Shown in pieces: positions 43,072-52,684 of a stretch of 64,000 bases of DNA. The DNA comes from Brevundimonas sp. NIBR11 (GTDB lineage: Bacteria; Pseudomonadota; Alphaproteobacteria; Caulobacterales; Caulobacteraceae): NCBI RefSeq assembly GCF_027912535.1, contig NZ_CP115465.1, positions 1,964,001 through 2,028,000 on the forward strand, in the 5' to 3' direction. Numbering within the stretch: position 1 is the stretch's first letter; every line of letters starts with the position of its first letter. The translations under genes and the position numbers were made by a program. The notes beneath the pieces were generated by a model, which had not been told where the DNA came from, did no database searches, and worked only from the letters and a program-made list of their open reading frames with translations.

Positions 43072-43733
43072 CAGAATTCACGTCCGTGGATGAGGGGTTC
43101 GGCATGCCCGGCCTCGGCGGCCAGGGCGTTGGTCAGGGCGGCGCCGATCCTCTCGGCGGCGGCGGCCGGATCGAAGTCGGCGCGCCCATCGGCCCATTCC
43201 AGCTGGAAGGCGGCGAGCGGCAGGGAGGCGTCCTCGCGGAAGGCCACCATGCCGGTGAAGCCGGCGTCGATGCAGATCGCCTGGATCTTCTCCTGCACGC
43301 CGGGCTCCAGCCCGGAGGCCCGGATCACCAGACGGGGCGACCCGTCGATTTCCTGACCCAGGGTCTCCAGCGCCGACTGCAGCGGCCCGGTCGGCAGCCG
43401 CTCCAGGGCGGCGGCGGCGATCACGCGCGCGGCGGCCAAGGACAGGGCGGCGGACTGTTCGCGGTGGGTCTGGGCGACGTGGGCCAGGGTCGGGATCGCC
43501 TGCTGTATGGCCTGACCGATGGCGGCGACCGCCATGGCCTGAATGCTGGACGCCTCGGCCAAGGCGGCTTCCCGCGCCTCGAACCTCGCCTGGGCGACCA
43601 GGGCCTCGACCTCGCTGGGCATATAGGCGCGCTTGGTCGGACGGAAGTCCGAGGCGCGCACGACCGACCCCGACCCGTCGAACTCGGTATCGAAGCTGAA
43701 AGGCCGGGCGTTGAGGGGCGCGTGATCGGTCAT
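43071..43733 (-). CDS. Flagellar assembly protein FliH / FlbE-like
   Basis: This 220-residue protein lies between fliG and fliN, where Caulobacter has flbE, the FliH equivalent. It has the MPSEVEALVAQARFEAREAA coiled region and a C-terminal FliH-like part (LVIRASGLEPGVQEKIQAIC). FliH regulates the export ATPase FliI. ATG 43733 shares a base with the fliG stop; upstream open frame belongs to fliG in another frame. Confidence 0.85.
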   Translation of the reverse strand: MTDHAPLNARPFSFDTEFDGSGSVVRASDFRPTKRAYMPSEVEALVAQARFEAREAALAEASSIQAMAVAAIGQAIQQAIPTLAHVAQTHREQSAALSLAAARVIAAAALERLPTGPLQSALETLGQEIDGSPRLVIRASGLEPGVQEKIQAICIDAGFTGMVAFREDASLPLAAFQLEWADGRADFDPAAAAERIGAALTNALAAEAGHAEPLIHGREF

Positions 43734-44770
43734 CAGTAGATCAGCTCGTCGTCGCCGGACGCGCCGGCCAGCATGATCTCGCCGCGCGCCGCCAGATCCT
43801 TGGCGACCTGGACCATGGCCATCTGGGCGGTGTCGACGTCCTTCAGACGCACGGGGCCCATGGATTCCATGTCCTCGCGCATGATCTTGGATGCGCGCTC
43901 GGACATGTTGGTGAAGAACATCTCGCGCAGGCTTTCCGACGCCCCCTTCAGGGCCAGACCGAGCGAATCCTTCTCGACCGACCGCAGCAGGGTCTGCACC
44001 CCGCCGGGGTCCAGCTTGTTCAGGTCCTCGAAGACAAACATCAGGGCGCGGATGCGTTCGGCGCTCTCCCGGTTCCGCTCTTCCAGGGCGCCGATGAACC
44101 GGGCCTCGGTCTGGCGATCGAACGAGTTGAAGATGTCCGCCATCGCCTCGTGGCTGTCGCGCTTGGACGTCCGCGCCAGGTTCGACATGAACTCGGTGCG
44201 CAGGGTCTGTTCGATCTTGTCCAGAATCTCGCGCTGCACCGGCTCCATGCGCAGCATCCGCTGCACACACTCCAAGGCGAAGTCCTCGGGCAGGGCCGTC
44301 AGCACGCGCGCGGCGTGGTCCGGCTTCACCTTCGACAGGACCACGGCGACCGTCTGGGGGTATTCGTTCTTCAGGTAGTTGGCCAGAACGGCCTCGTTCA
44401 CATTACCCAGCTTGTCCCACATGGTCCGGCCGGCCGGACCGCGAATCTCCTCCATCAGCCCTTCGACGCGGTCGGCGGGCATGAAGGAGTTCAGCAGGCG
44501 CTGGGTCTGTTCGAACGACCCCATGACCGAGCCGGAGCCGGACATGCCGGACACGAACTCGATCAGCAGTTCCTCGACCACCTGGGCCGAAACGGTGCCC
44601 AGACCGGCCATGGCCTGCGAGATTTCCTTGACCTCGTCGTCGTCCAGCCCGGCCCATAGGCGGGTATGCTCCTCGCCGAGCGACAGCAGGATGACCGCCG
44701 CCTTCTCGGGCCCCGACAGCTTCTTCGAGTCGTCGACCGCCGCCTTCTTGTTGATCATCCGGGCGGCCAT
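43733..44770 (-). CDS. fliG: Flagellar motor switch protein FliG
   Basis: This 345-residue rotor protein transmits torque from the stators. Recognisable segments are the N-terminal [20 protein letters not shown], the armadillo-like middle ([20 protein letters not shown]) and the C-terminal charged torque helix ([20 protein letters not shown]). Its ATG shares a base with the fliF stop (TGATG). Confidence 0.97.
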   Translation of the reverse strand: MAARMINKKAAVDDSKKLSGPEKAAVILLSLGEEHTRLWAGLDDDEVKEISQAMAGLGTVSAQVVEELLIEFVSGMSGSGSVMGSFEQTQRLLNSFMPADRVEGLMEEIRGPAGRTMWDKLGNVNEAVLANYLKNEYPQTVAVVLSKVKPDHAARVLTALPEDFALECVQRMLRMEPVQREILDKIEQTLRTEFMSNLARTSKRDSHEAMADIFNSFDRQTEARFIGALEERNRESAERIRALMFVFEDLNKLDPGGVQTLLRSVEKDSLGLALKGASESLREMFFTNMSERASKIMREDMESMGPVRLKDVDTAQMAMVQVAKDLAARGEIMLAGASGDDELIY

Positions 44771-46401
44771 CAGCCTTCGTGCACCCAGCTGCGGAGGATG
44801 GAGGTCGATTCCTCAGGATGACTCTCGACGAAGTCCGCGACCTTCTTGACCGAAGACGCCTTCACCTGGCCCTCGATGCGAGCGATGTCCAGCCGCTGGT
44901 CCATGTCGGACGGACCCGACAGCTGACCGGCCACGCCGCCGGAACCGCCGACGACGCTGGTCTGCAGCGAGGTCACCGGGATGCCGTTGGCGCCGACCAG
45001 GGCGGGTCCGCCGGCCGATGCCGACTTCAGCAGCGGACGCAGGACGAAGAAGATCAGCAGGAGACCCGTGATGAGTAGGACGAGCAGTTCGACGCCGCGC
45101 ATGATGTCGTTCTTGTCGAAGTTCAGCAGGGGCGAACCGCCGTCGGTGCCGCCCGCCGTGATAAGGGCGTCGCGGTTGAAGCGCACGTTCGTCACTCGCA
45201 CCTGATCGCCGCGCGACTGGTCGAAGCCCATGGCCGCCTTAACCAGATCCTCGATCTGGGTGATCTCCTCCGGCGTGCGGGCGGTGTAGGTCGGCTCGCC
45301 GCCGGCCTCGGCGGCCGGGGTCAGCTTGCCGTCCACGGCCACGGCGACCGAGAGCTTGCGCACCTCGCCCGGCTCCTTGGTGGTCGTCGTGGTGGTGTTG
45401 GAAATCTCGTAGTTGGTGGTCTCGGTATTGGCCTGTTCGGTCGAACCGGCCGGCGTCGTGTTGGGCGCCTGGCCGCCCGGGATGTTGTTGGTCGCCGTCG
45501 CGCCGCCGTCCGACGTGCCCTCGGTATTCTGCGACTGGCTGCCGTTGGTCGAGGTCGAACGAACCACCTGGCCGTCCGGATCGAACTTCTGCTCCTGCGT
45601 GGTGGAGCGGCTCATGTCGATGTCGGCGGTGACCTGGACACGCGCGGCGCCAGGACCGACGACTCCCTCGACCAGATCCTTGATCCGCGCCTGCAACTGG
45701 GCCTCGGTATTGGTCTTGGCGGCCTCGGCGGTGGCGGACGAAAAGCCCTCTTCGTCGTCGGCGGCGGCCAGGGTCTGGTTGGTCTCGTCGACCACGGTGA
45801 CCTTGCCCGGCTTCAGGTTCGGCACGGAGGAGGCGACGACGTTCCGGATCGCGCGGACCTGATCGGCCGACAGGGCCCGGCCGCCGAGACCCACCACGAC
45901 GGCGGCGGTCGGTTCGGCGGCGTCCTGGGCGAAGAGTTCGCGGCGCGGCAGGGCGATCTGCACCCGGGCCGAGGAGATGCCGCGCATCGACATGATGGTC
46001 CGGGCCAGTTCGCCCTGCAGGGCGCGCTGTTCCGAAATCTGCTGCTGGAACTCGGTCTGGCCCAGCACCGACTGATTGTCGAACAGCTCGTAGCCGACCG
46101 AACCGGAGCTCACGAGTCCCTTGCCGGCCAACATCAGTCGCGCCGTGCCCACGTCGTCGCGGTTGACCATGATGGTCGAGCCGTCGCCGCGCGTGGAATA
46201 TTTGATGCCCGCCTGTTCCAGCGAGGCGGTGATCTCGCCCGCTTCGCGCAGGTCGAGGTTGGAGTACAGCAGGGCGTCAGGGGCCTGGCCCACGCGCATC
46301 ATCACGGCCACGAGGATGGCTGCGACGCCGGCCCCGACGCCCAGGATCATGGCGAGGCGCCCGATCCCAAATCTCTGCAATGCCGCCGTGAAGCCGCCCA
46401 C
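44770..46401 (-). CDS. fliF: Flagellar MS-ring protein FliF
   Basis: This 543-residue protein forms the MS ring, the first flagellar structure assembled. It has helices at about 14-36 and 437-458 flanking the periplasmic ring-building motifs, with a Ser/Thr/Asn-rich loop (about 275-340), and a C-terminal FliG-binding segment ([20 protein letters not shown]). The start is GTG 46401. A CtrA box and a FlbD-like site lie upstream. Confidence 0.96.
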   Translation of the reverse strand: MGGFTAALQRFGIGRLAMILGVGAGVAAILVAVMMRVGQAPDALLYSNLDLREAGEITASLEQAGIKYSTRGDGSTIMVNRDDVGTARLMLAGKGLVSSGSVGYELFDNQSVLGQTEFQQQISEQRALQGELARTIMSMRGISSARVQIALPRRELFAQDAAEPTAAVVVGLGGRALSADQVRAIRNVVASSVPNLKPGKVTVVDETNQTLAAADDEEGFSSATAEAAKTNTEAQLQARIKDLVEGVVGPGAARVQVTADIDMSRSTTQEQKFDPDGQVVRSTSTNGSQSQNTEGTSDGGATATNNIPGGQAPNTTPAGSTEQANTETTNYEISNTTTTTTKEPGEVRKLSVAVAVDGKLTPAAEAGGEPTYTARTPEEITQIEDLVKAAMGFDQSRGDQVRVTNVRFNRDALITAGGTDGGSPLLNFDKNDIMRGVELLVLLITGLLLIFFVLRPLLKSASAGGPALVGANGIPVTSLQTSVVGGSGGVAGQLSGPSDMDQRLDIARIEGQVKASSVKKVADFVESHPEESTSILRSWVHEG

Positions 46402-46447
46402 GCGTCCCGCCTGATACTGATGCGGGGTCGTCGACTAGCCCTCGCTA

Positions 46448-46460
46448 GGCAGAAAGTGCC
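46448..46460 (-). promoter_or_regulatory. Candidate FlbD (ftr-like) site in the fliF promoter
   Basis: GGCA-GAAAG-TGCC is a short inverted repeat resembling part of Caulobacter ftr elements, placed just downstream of the CtrA box and 47 nt upstream of fliF. In Caulobacter FlbD represses fliF from such a site. The match to the ftr consensus is from memory. Confidence 0.35.
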
Positions 46461-46469
46461 GCCTGCGTG

Positions 46470-46485
46470 GTTAACGGCGGTTTAA
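46470..46485 (-). promoter_or_regulatory. CtrA-binding site upstream of fliF
   Basis: On the minus strand the sequence is TTAA, 7 nt (ACCGCCG), TTAAC, a perfect match to the CtrA consensus TTAA-N7-TTAAC. It is about 70 nt before the fliF start codon. In Caulobacter the fliF operon is directly activated by CtrA. The rest of the 46402-46756 gap holds no gene that I can support. Confidence 0.85.
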
Positions 46486-46756
46486 GTGTCGGGGTGGACG
46501 ACGGGATATTCGCGGTTAATCGCAGAGGCCGGGGTGGGCCTGAGCGACGCGGAGAATTGATTCTTGTCGGAGATAAAAATCAGTTCGACAGCCTGAAACA
46601 CCGCCTGGCCTGCCCCACTGGCCTGTTTCCACAGACTTGAGGAGCCTTGGTCTGGGACGGCCTTATGATGCTCACTTCAGTTCGCGGAGAGAGCGTACAT
46701 CGAGGATTTCGTCTGCTTCGTCATGGCGCCTTCTGTCCGGACCAGCTGGACGAACC

Positions 46757-47746
46757 TCAGCGCAAGGCCTCGCTTACCGACCCCGCCCCTGAGGGCAGGA
46801 CTGCGTTAGGGTCCCGCAGAACCGCCTCGACGTCGCGGAATACGACCTCGGCCTGCAGATCCCGGTTCAACAGGTGCCAGCCCTGCGGATACCAGGCCGT
46901 CCTCAGGTTCGGCGGGTTGCCCGCGCGGATCAGGGCGCGGCGCATGGGTCGCTTCTCGATGATCTGGTCGTGAGCCCCGTACATCAGCAACGTAGGCGCC
47001 TTCACCTCTCCCAGCTTCCGGGTCGCGCTCTCCATCAGATCGACGAGGCCGTAGAGGGCGTCGAACCGGGTCGCGCGGATGAACCCGGGATCGGCGCCGT
47101 TGGCGACCAGCTCCATCAGATTGTCGGTCGCCCGGATGTGTCGCACGGCCCACTCGGGCGGCTCGATCGAACGTGATCCCATCAGACGGGCGGCGGTCCA
47201 CAGGCTGACGCGATTCAGGGGGTCCTGGCTCGACCAGCCCCAGACGGCCGGAGCCAGCAGGATCAGCTGGTCGGCGAACGGCGGCCGGTCCGAGGCGAAG
47301 GTCGAGACGGCCACCGCTCCGCCCATGCTCTCGCCGGCCACGGCGATCCGCGCATTCGGATGCCGCGCCCGGATCAGGGCGACGACGGTGCGCAGGTCCT
47401 CGGCCATCCGCGCCTCCCCGGCCCAAACGCCCCGGCCGGGTGCATCTCCGAAGCCGCGCTGGTCATAGGCGTAGGTGGCGATCCCGTGCTCAGCCCAATA
47501 CGGCCCGGCCAGCCGGAAGGCCGCCGCATGATCGTTCATCCCGTGCAGGCCGATGACGACGGCCTCGGGCTCCGCCGGCCCCCATCGCAGATAGGGCAGA
47601 CGCCCGCCGTCATCGACGACGAAGGCGTTGGCCTCGATCCTCGGTCCGGCGAACCCCGCCGGCGGCGTCAGCGAGGCCTGCACCTGCGGCGTCGCGCAGG
47701 CCGCGAGGGTCAGCAGCAGGGCAGTCAGGGCGAGGCGGCGGATCAT
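46757..47746 (-). CDS. Alpha/beta hydrolase lipoprotein (monoacylglycerol-lipase-like)
   Basis: This 329-residue serine hydrolase has a lipobox (LLTLAAC, Cys17), oxyanion HG in GLHGMNDH, nucleophile Ser140 in GESMGG, a catalytic Asp in LMYGAHDQII and His in QGWHLLNRD. It resembles hydrolase_4 (PldB/MGL) enzymes acting on lysophospholipids or monoacylglycerol. Its ATG overlaps the upstream gene stop as ATGA. Confidence 0.88.
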   Translation of the reverse strand: MIRRLALTALLLTLAACATPQVQASLTPPAGFAGPRIEANAFVVDDGGRLPYLRWGPAEPEAVVIGLHGMNDHAAAFRLAGPYWAEHGIATYAYDQRGFGDAPGRGVWAGEARMAEDLRTVVALIRARHPNARIAVAGESMGGAVAVSTFASDRPPFADQLILLAPAVWGWSSQDPLNRVSLWTAARLMGSRSIEPPEWAVRHIRATDNLMELVANGADPGFIRATRFDALYGLVDLMESATRKLGEVKAPTLLMYGAHDQIIEKRPMRRALIRAGNPPNLRTAWYPQGWHLLNRDLQAEVVFRDVEAVLRDPNAVLPSGAGSVSEALR

Positions 47747-48354
47747 GCGGCGAGGATGCCCCGAACCCTCTGGCGAAGATACGGCACGACCTCGGTCTCG
47801 AACCACGGATTGCGCCTCAGCCAAGCGGTGTTGCGCCAGGACGGATGCGGCATCGGCAGGATGGCGGGCGCGTACTCCCGCCAGGCCCGAACGGTCTCGG
47901 TCATGGTGGCCTTGGCCCGATCCCCCAGAGCCCAGACCTGGGCATAGCCTCCGATCAGAAGCGTCAGCTCCATCTCCGGCAACGCCTCCAGCAGCCGGGG
48001 CCGCCACAGCTCGGCGCACCGGCGCGGCGGCGGATAGTCCCCGCCGCTCCGTCCATGTTTCTGGGGCGCGGTCCCCGGATAGCAGAAGGCCTGGGCCGCC
48101 ACGCCCAGCCTGTGATCGGCATAGAAGGTCTCGTAGTCGACGCCCATCCAGTCGCGGAGCCGGTCGCCGGACGGGTCGGTGAAGGGAAGTCCGCTCTCGT
48201 GGACGCGTCGTCCCGGGGCCTGACCGCAGATCAGCAATCGGGTCTCTGGAAAAACCCGGATGACCGGTCGCGGGGTATGTGGGAGTTCGCCCAGGCAGGC
48301 CCGGCATGCCCTGATTTCGCTCAGGACCTCTGCAAGATCAGGCGAGGTCGTCAT
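47743..48354 (-). CDS. Uracil-DNA glycosylase family protein
   Basis: This 203-residue protein has the family motif GQAPGRRVHESGLPFTDPSG near 44-63 and the second motif MPHPSWRN near the C-terminus. It has CRAC at 17-20 but no full set of four Cys, so an iron-sulphur family 4 enzyme is not assured. It may remove uracil or a related lesion from DNA. It overlaps DUF3253 upstream by 17 nt and the hydrolase downstream by 4 nt. Confidence 0.85.
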   Translation of the reverse strand: MTTSPDLAEVLSEIRACRACLGELPHTPRPVIRVFPETRLLICGQAPGRRVHESGLPFTDPSGDRLRDWMGVDYETFYADHRLGVAAQAFCYPGTAPQKHGRSGGDYPPPRRCAELWRPRLLEALPEMELTLLIGGYAQVWALGDRAKATMTETVRAWREYAPAILPMPHPSWRNTAWLRRNPWFETEVVPYLRQRVRGILAA

Positions 48355-48658
48355 CGCCCTCGGGCTTGGGCGGCAGGGCGGCGAGCGCCGCGGCGGTCTC
48401 GGCCTCGGTCGGCAGGCGCAAACGGGTCACGCCCCGGAAGTTCGACGGATCGACGACCTTGCCCTTCTTGGTGATGGTCAGCTTCCCCTGGCGCATCAGC
48501 CCCAAGGCCGTGGCGCGGACCTTGGGCAGGACGCGCTGCCACTGCTCGGTCTGGATGTGTTTGGCCACATCCGCCGGCTCCACGGACTTGCCCTCAACGC
48601 CCTTGGGGTTGGCCTTGGCAAGGGTTTCGAAAATTGCCGCTTCGATTGGATCGCTCAT
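48338..48658 (-). CDS. DUF3253 domain-containing protein
   Basis: This 106-residue winged-helix-like protein (AIFETLAKANPKGVEGKSVE, then ALGLMRQGKLTITKKGKVVD) matches DUF3253, whose function is unknown. The fold suggests nucleic acid binding. ATG 48658 is the family start. It precedes the glycosylase with an overlap, so a joint role in DNA metabolism is possible. Confidence 0.85.
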   Translation of the reverse strand: MSDPIEAAIFETLAKANPKGVEGKSVEPADVAKHIQTEQWQRVLPKVRATALGLMRQGKLTITKKGKVVDPSNFRGVTRLRLPTEAETAAALAALPPKPEGDDDLA

Positions 48659-48729
48659 CGGGCCTATATGCTGCACTGCAAGATCAAAAAGAAGGCGGTA
48701 TCCGCCTGACGGACGCGGGACTAAGGACG

Positions 48730-49164
48730 ATGGTAGCCAAGATTACTGTGACCGAGGGCGAGTTCGCCGGCTGGCAAACCTACGACCTACACGGCACCTT
48801 CGACCAGACGGTCGGCCCCTTCTATTTCAAGCCCGATCCCGACGGCCGCATGCGTTGCGCCTTCCGCGCCGAGCCCAAGCACATGAACGCGGGCCACCGG
48901 ATGCACGGCGGCTGCCTGATGACATTCGCCGACATCTCCCTGTTCCAGACGGCCTATCAGGAGATGGAAGGCAAGAACGGCGTGACGGTCCAGCTCGACT
49001 CCACCTTCATCGACGGCGCTCGCGTCGGCGAACTGGTCGAATCTACGGGAGAGGTCGTGAGGGCGGGCGGCTCGCTCATCTTCGTCCGCGGCCAGATCAC
49101 CACTGGGGACCGAACCCTGATGACCTACTCGGGCATCATCAAGAAGTTCATGCCGCGCGGCTGA
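48730..49164 (+). CDS. PaaI-type hotdog-fold thioesterase
   Basis: This 144-residue acyl-CoA thioesterase superfamily protein has the motif HMNAGHRMHGGCLMTFADIS and a C-terminal strand region VRAGGSLIFVRGQI. The likely role is hydrolysis of an acyl- or aryl-CoA. ATG 48730 lies after AAGGA at unusually short spacing. The 3' end overlaps the convergent 2H phosphoesterase gene by 17 nt. Confidence 0.85.
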   Translation: MVAKITVTEGEFAGWQTYDLHGTFDQTVGPFYFKPDPDGRMRCAFRAEPKHMNAGHRMHGGCLMTFADISLFQTAYQEMEGKNGVTVQLDSTFIDGARVGELVESTGEVVRAGGSLIFVRGQITTGDRTLMTYSGIIKKFMPRG

Positions 49165-49666
49165 AGTCGAAGCGCCCAGCAGCCTCCCAGGGCCCTCCCC
49201 GGTAGCGCCATAGCAACAGCGCCTCGACCGTCGCCGTCCAGGGGTCGAAGTTCTCGGCGAGTTGATCGTGAAGCGCCGCCGCGACCTGCGGATCGACCTT
49301 GTTCTGGATCGTGACATGCGGCCGGAAGCCTTGGCGGTCCTGAGGCGTCAGAACGTCGGCGAACCGGTACGCGAGCCGCGCGCGCACTTCGACGAGATCG
49401 ACACTGTCGATCGACAGGGCCAGGCCCCGACCTAGCTTCCGCAGGCCGGACACCGTGACCTGAAAGGTCGAGCGGCGAGCTGCGTCCTCCACCGCGTCGC
49501 AGACGTCGGCGATGCGCCCGCCCGGCAGATGGTGAAACAAGGTGAGATGGGCCGGGATCCGATTGAGCTCGGGCGGAAAATGGGCGCGACGCACACGGTC
49601 GAAACACGCGATTGCGCTCGCGTCAAAGCCCACGCTGACGATCAGCGGATCGGCGTCCGGCGTCAA
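49148..49666 (-). CDS. 2H phosphoesterase, RNA 2',3'-cyclic phosphodiesterase / 2'-5' RNA ligase-like
   Basis: This 172-residue protein has two HxT motifs, HLT (His40-Thr42) and HVT (His117-Thr119), the hallmark of LigT/ThpR-like 2H phosphoesterases. The start is taken as TTG 49666 because it overlaps the glutathione transferase stop (TTGA); the longer open frame has no homology. The RNA substrate is unknown. Confidence 0.85.
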   Translation of the reverse strand: MTPDADPLIVSVGFDASAIACFDRVRRAHFPPELNRIPAHLTLFHHLPGGRIADVCDAVEDAARRSTFQVTVSGLRKLGRGLALSIDSVDLVEVRARLAYRFADVLTPQDRQGFRPHVTIQNKVDPQVAAALHDQLAENFDPWTATVEALLLWRYRGGPWEAAGRFDFSRAA

Positions 49667-50283
49667 ACCCCGACCTTGGCGGCTGGACGAGCCCGGCAGT
49701 CGCCAAGCCAGCGGGCAAGGTTCGTCAAATCCTCTGGCGGCCGATATTTGACCAGCCTGGCGAAGTCCAGGCCGACCACGCCCACGATGTCTGCGATAGT
49801 AAACCGGTCCAGCGCAATGAACGGATGATCGGCCAGATGCCGGTCCACTGTCCGCATGAAGCGCTCGGCCGCGACCCGGTTGTAGTCGGCGACCTGGGGC
49901 TGCTGCGCGCTTTCCAGCGCGGCCAGCGCCGGGTGAGTCAGGCGAACGTTGAGCATGATCGGGTTGGCCAGATAGAATTCGCACCTGCGGGTCCACATCT
50001 CGACGATCGCCTGCTCCCGCGCATCCACGCCGAACAGGTTGGGCTCCGGATAGAGCGCCTCCAGATATCGGCCGATGGCGACCGACTCGGAGATGGTCGT
50101 GCCGTCGTCCAGCTCCAGCGCCGGGACGTGGGGCACCCCGACCCGAGCGCGGTACTCCGGCGTCTTATGCTCGCCCGACATGATGTCGATGGGCACGATC
50201 TCGACGTCCTCGATGCCCTTCTCGGCCATCACCCAGCGGACGCGCCGGGGATTGGGGGCGCGGTGGCTGTCGTAGAGTTTCAT
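49663..50283 (-). CDS. Glutathione S-transferase family protein
   Basis: This 206-residue protein has an N-terminal thioredoxin-like domain (MKLYDSHRAPNPRRVRWVMA) with cis-Pro in VPHVPALELDDG and the glutathione contact TTISESVAIGRYLE, then an all-helical domain (FIALDRFTIADIVGVVGLDF). ATG 50283 has GGAG upstream at 9 nt. Confidence 0.92.
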   Translation of the reverse strand: MKLYDSHRAPNPRRVRWVMAEKGIEDVEIVPIDIMSGEHKTPEYRARVGVPHVPALELDDGTTISESVAIGRYLEALYPEPNLFGVDAREQAIVEMWTRRCEFYLANPIMLNVRLTHPALAALESAQQPQVADYNRVAAERFMRTVDRHLADHPFIALDRFTIADIVGVVGLDFARLVKYRPPEDLTNLARWLGDCRARPAAKVGV

Positions 50284-50299
50284 AGGGCAGTCTCCGGTG

Positions 50300-51571
50300 T
50301 CAGCGGAATATGGAGGCCGGCATCGCGCCAACAACCGCCGCAGTCATCAGGGTGGCCAGGAAACCGGCGAACAGCGCTTTCCACACCATGCCCAAAACCT
50401 CTTCGCGACGCTCGGGGATCAGAACCGACAGGCCGGTGACGGTGATCCCGACCGAACCGATGTTGGCGAAGCCGCACAGCGCATAGGTCAGCAGCATGCG
50501 AGTCCGCTCGCTCATTTCGCCGACCGGCACCTCGCCCAGACGGATGAAGGCGACGAACTCGGTCAGCGTCAGCTTGACGCCCAGCAGCCAGCCCGCCTTG
50601 CCCGTCTCGGCCCAGTCGACGCCGATCAGCCAGGCGATCGGCATGAACATCCAGCCCAGCAGCCGCTCGACCGTGATGTGATCGCCGAACAGCCAGAAGC
50701 CGCCCAGCATGATGTTCACCAGGGCGACCAGAGCCACGAAGACGATCAGGACGGCTGAGATGTTGAGCACCACCATCAGGCCGTCGGCCGTGCCCTTCAC
50801 GATCGCGTCGATGGCCGAGTCGTATTTAAGGGCCGAGCCGTAGTCCGCGACCTGACCGCCCTCGCCCGGCTTCTCGGGGATAATGATGCGGGCCAGCAGA
50901 ACGCCGGCCGGCGCCGAGACAATGGAAGCGACGAGCACGTGGCCAGCGGCGTTCGGCAGGGTCGCCGACAGGATCGAGGCGTAGGCCACCATGGTCGAGC
51001 CGGCGACGGTCGCCAGCCCCACCACCATCATGAGGAAGATCTCGGACCGGGTCAGCTTGTCGAGATAGGCGCGAATGACGATCGGGCTTTCGATCATGCC
51101 GAGGAAGATGTTGGCCGCCACCGCCAGCGCCGAGGCGCCGCCCAGACCCATGGTCTTCTGGAACAGGAGGCCGAAGCCGTGGGTCAGCCACTTCAGGATC
51201 TTCCAGTGCCACAGCAGAGCAGACAGGGCCGAGATGACCAAAATCAGCGGCAGGACGTTGAAGGCGAAGGTGAACAGGCCTGCCTGATTGGTGACCGCAT
51301 AGGGCTGGTCTCCGCCCGCCAACCAGCCGAAGACGAATTTCGTGCCCTCGGTGGTCGCGACCGCGAGACCGTCGACAGCGCTGGTCACGGCGGCGAGCAC
51401 GTTCTGGGACCCCGGGATGGCGAACAGGGCCAGGACCAGCGCCGCCTGAACGCCGATCGCGCCCAGGGTGAGACGCCAGGGAAAGGCGCGCTTGTTCTCT
51501 GACAGGCCCCAGCAGGCGGCGACGATGACGACGAGCCCGAGCAGGCTCTGAAGGTTCAGGACGCTGAACAT
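50300..51571 (-). CDS. Concentrative nucleoside transporter, NupC/CNT family
   Basis: This 423-residue inner-membrane permease has multiple helices and the CNT motifs MGLGGASALAVAANIFLGMI, ESPIVIRAYL, and GFANIGSVGI near the C-terminus. It takes up nucleosides with a cation gradient. ATG 51571 gives the family N-terminus (MFSVLNLQSLLGLVVIVAAC). It ends 16 nt before the GST start. Confidence 0.93.
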   Translation of the reverse strand: MFSVLNLQSLLGLVVIVAACWGLSENKRAFPWRLTLGAIGVQAALVLALFAIPGSQNVLAAVTSAVDGLAVATTEGTKFVFGWLAGGDQPYAVTNQAGLFTFAFNVLPLILVISALSALLWHWKILKWLTHGFGLLFQKTMGLGGASALAVAANIFLGMIESPIVIRAYLDKLTRSEIFLMMVVGLATVAGSTMVAYASILSATLPNAAGHVLVASIVSAPAGVLLARIIIPEKPGEGGQVADYGSALKYDSAIDAIVKGTADGLMVVLNISAVLIVFVALVALVNIMLGGFWLFGDHITVERLLGWMFMPIAWLIGVDWAETGKAGWLLGVKLTLTEFVAFIRLGEVPVGEMSERTRMLLTYALCGFANIGSVGITVTGLSVLIPERREEVLGMVWKALFAGFLATLMTAAVVGAMPASIFR

Positions 51572-51671
51572 GGAACGATGGTTTTCCCCACACCGGCGAC
51601 GCCGGGTCCGTCGTCGCTTGAACGCGACTGTGCGTCGGGCCGCAAGCCCATTTGTCGCACCCCCGAACGCG

Positions 51672-51701
51672 AAACGGCCCGGCGTCGCCGCCGGGCCGTT
51701 T
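51672..51701 (-). terminator. Terminator downstream of ilvE
   Basis: AAACGGCCCGGC (51672-51683) and GCCGGGCCGTTT (51690-51701) form a perfect 12 bp stem with a 6 nt loop, followed on the minus strand by TTT. It lies 22 nt after the ilvE stop and before the nupC-type gene. Confidence 0.88.
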
Positions 51702-51723
51702 GTTCTCGAAGACGGCGGAACGC

Positions 51724-52602
51724 TTACTTGATACGGCGTACCAGCTTGCCGTAGTCGTCCATCAGCGTCAGCGACAGGTCGCCCGGCGTGAAGGTGTATT
51801 CGCCGATCGACTGGACCGGGGTCACCTCGGCGGCCGAGCCGGTCAGGAAGCATTCCGAGAACGTCGCCAGCTCTTCCGGACGGATGTGGCGCACCACGAC
51901 CTCGATCCCCTTGGCGCGGGCGATGTCGATCACCGTCTGGCGCGTGATGCCGTTCAGGATGTGGGTGACGTCAGGGGTGTGGATCACGCCGTCCTGGACG
52001 AAGAAGACGTTGGCGCCCGTCGCCTCGGCGACGTAGCCGCGCCAGTCCAGCATCATGGCGTCGGCGAAGCCACGCTTCTCGGCCGCGTTCTTGGACATGG
52101 TGCAGATCATATAGAGGCCGGCGGCCTTGGCCGTCGTCGGAGCCGTCGCGGGATCCGGGCGGCGCCATTTGGCCCACTCCAGCTTGATGCCGCGCTTCTT
52201 GACCTCGGGGTCGAAATAGCTTGGCCAATCCCAGACCGCGATGGCCACATGGCACTTGTTGTTTAGCGCCGATACGGAAGTCTGTTCCGGCCCCAAATAG
52301 GCAACCGGCCGGATGTAGGCGTCCTCCATGCCCATCTTGGCGCAAGTGTCCTTGCAGGCCTGGTCGATTTCGGCGACGGAGTAGGGCAGTTCGAAGTCGA
52401 GCAGATTGGCGGACCGCGCCAGACGCTCGGAATGCTCTGTCAGCTTGAAGATTTCGCCGCCATACATACGCTCACCCTCGAACACCGACGAGCCGTAGTG
52501 AAGGGCATGGGTCAAAACGTGCGTTTTCGCTTCCCGCCAGGGAACGAATTCGCCATCCATCCAGATCCAACCGTCACGATCGTCGAAAGGAACCAAGGCC
52601 AT
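51724..52602 (-). CDS. ilvE: Branched-chain amino acid aminotransferase
   Basis: This 292-residue fold-type IV PLP enzyme has THALHYGSSVFEGERMY, the PLP lysine probably in APTTAKAAGLY, the EATGANVFFV motif, and the C-terminal FLTGSAAEVTPV phosphate loop. It makes Leu, Ile and Val from their keto acids. It has its own promoter and terminator and so is likely monocistronic. Confidence 0.95.
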   Translation of the reverse strand: MALVPFDDRDGWIWMDGEFVPWREAKTHVLTHALHYGSSVFEGERMYGGEIFKLTEHSERLARSANLLDFELPYSVAEIDQACKDTCAKMGMEDAYIRPVAYLGPEQTSVSALNNKCHVAIAVWDWPSYFDPEVKKRGIKLEWAKWRRPDPATAPTTAKAAGLYMICTMSKNAAEKRGFADAMMLDWRGYVAEATGANVFFVQDGVIHTPDVTHILNGITRQTVIDIARAKGIEVVVRHIRPEELATFSECFLTGSAAEVTPVQSIGEYTFTPGDLSLTLMDDYGKLVRRIK

Positions 52603-52631
52603 TGAACAACGTCTCCTGCGAAGATTTGCCG

Positions 52632-52660
52632 GTTAGAACGCCCGAAGCGCCCAAGGTCAA
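52632..52660 (-). promoter_or_regulatory. Candidate sigma-70 promoter for ilvE
   Basis: On the minus strand TTGACC (52660-52655), 17 nt and TCTAAC (52637-52632) match the housekeeping consensus, about 30 nt before the ilvE start codon. Confidence 0.55.
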
Positions 52661-52684
52661 CGCCATGAGCGCGGGAATGTTCGC

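Noticed and set aside
46647..46973. A 108-residue plus-strand frame in the fliF upstream gap
   Set aside because: Half of it is antisense to the hydrolase gene and there is no ribosome site or recognisable domain.
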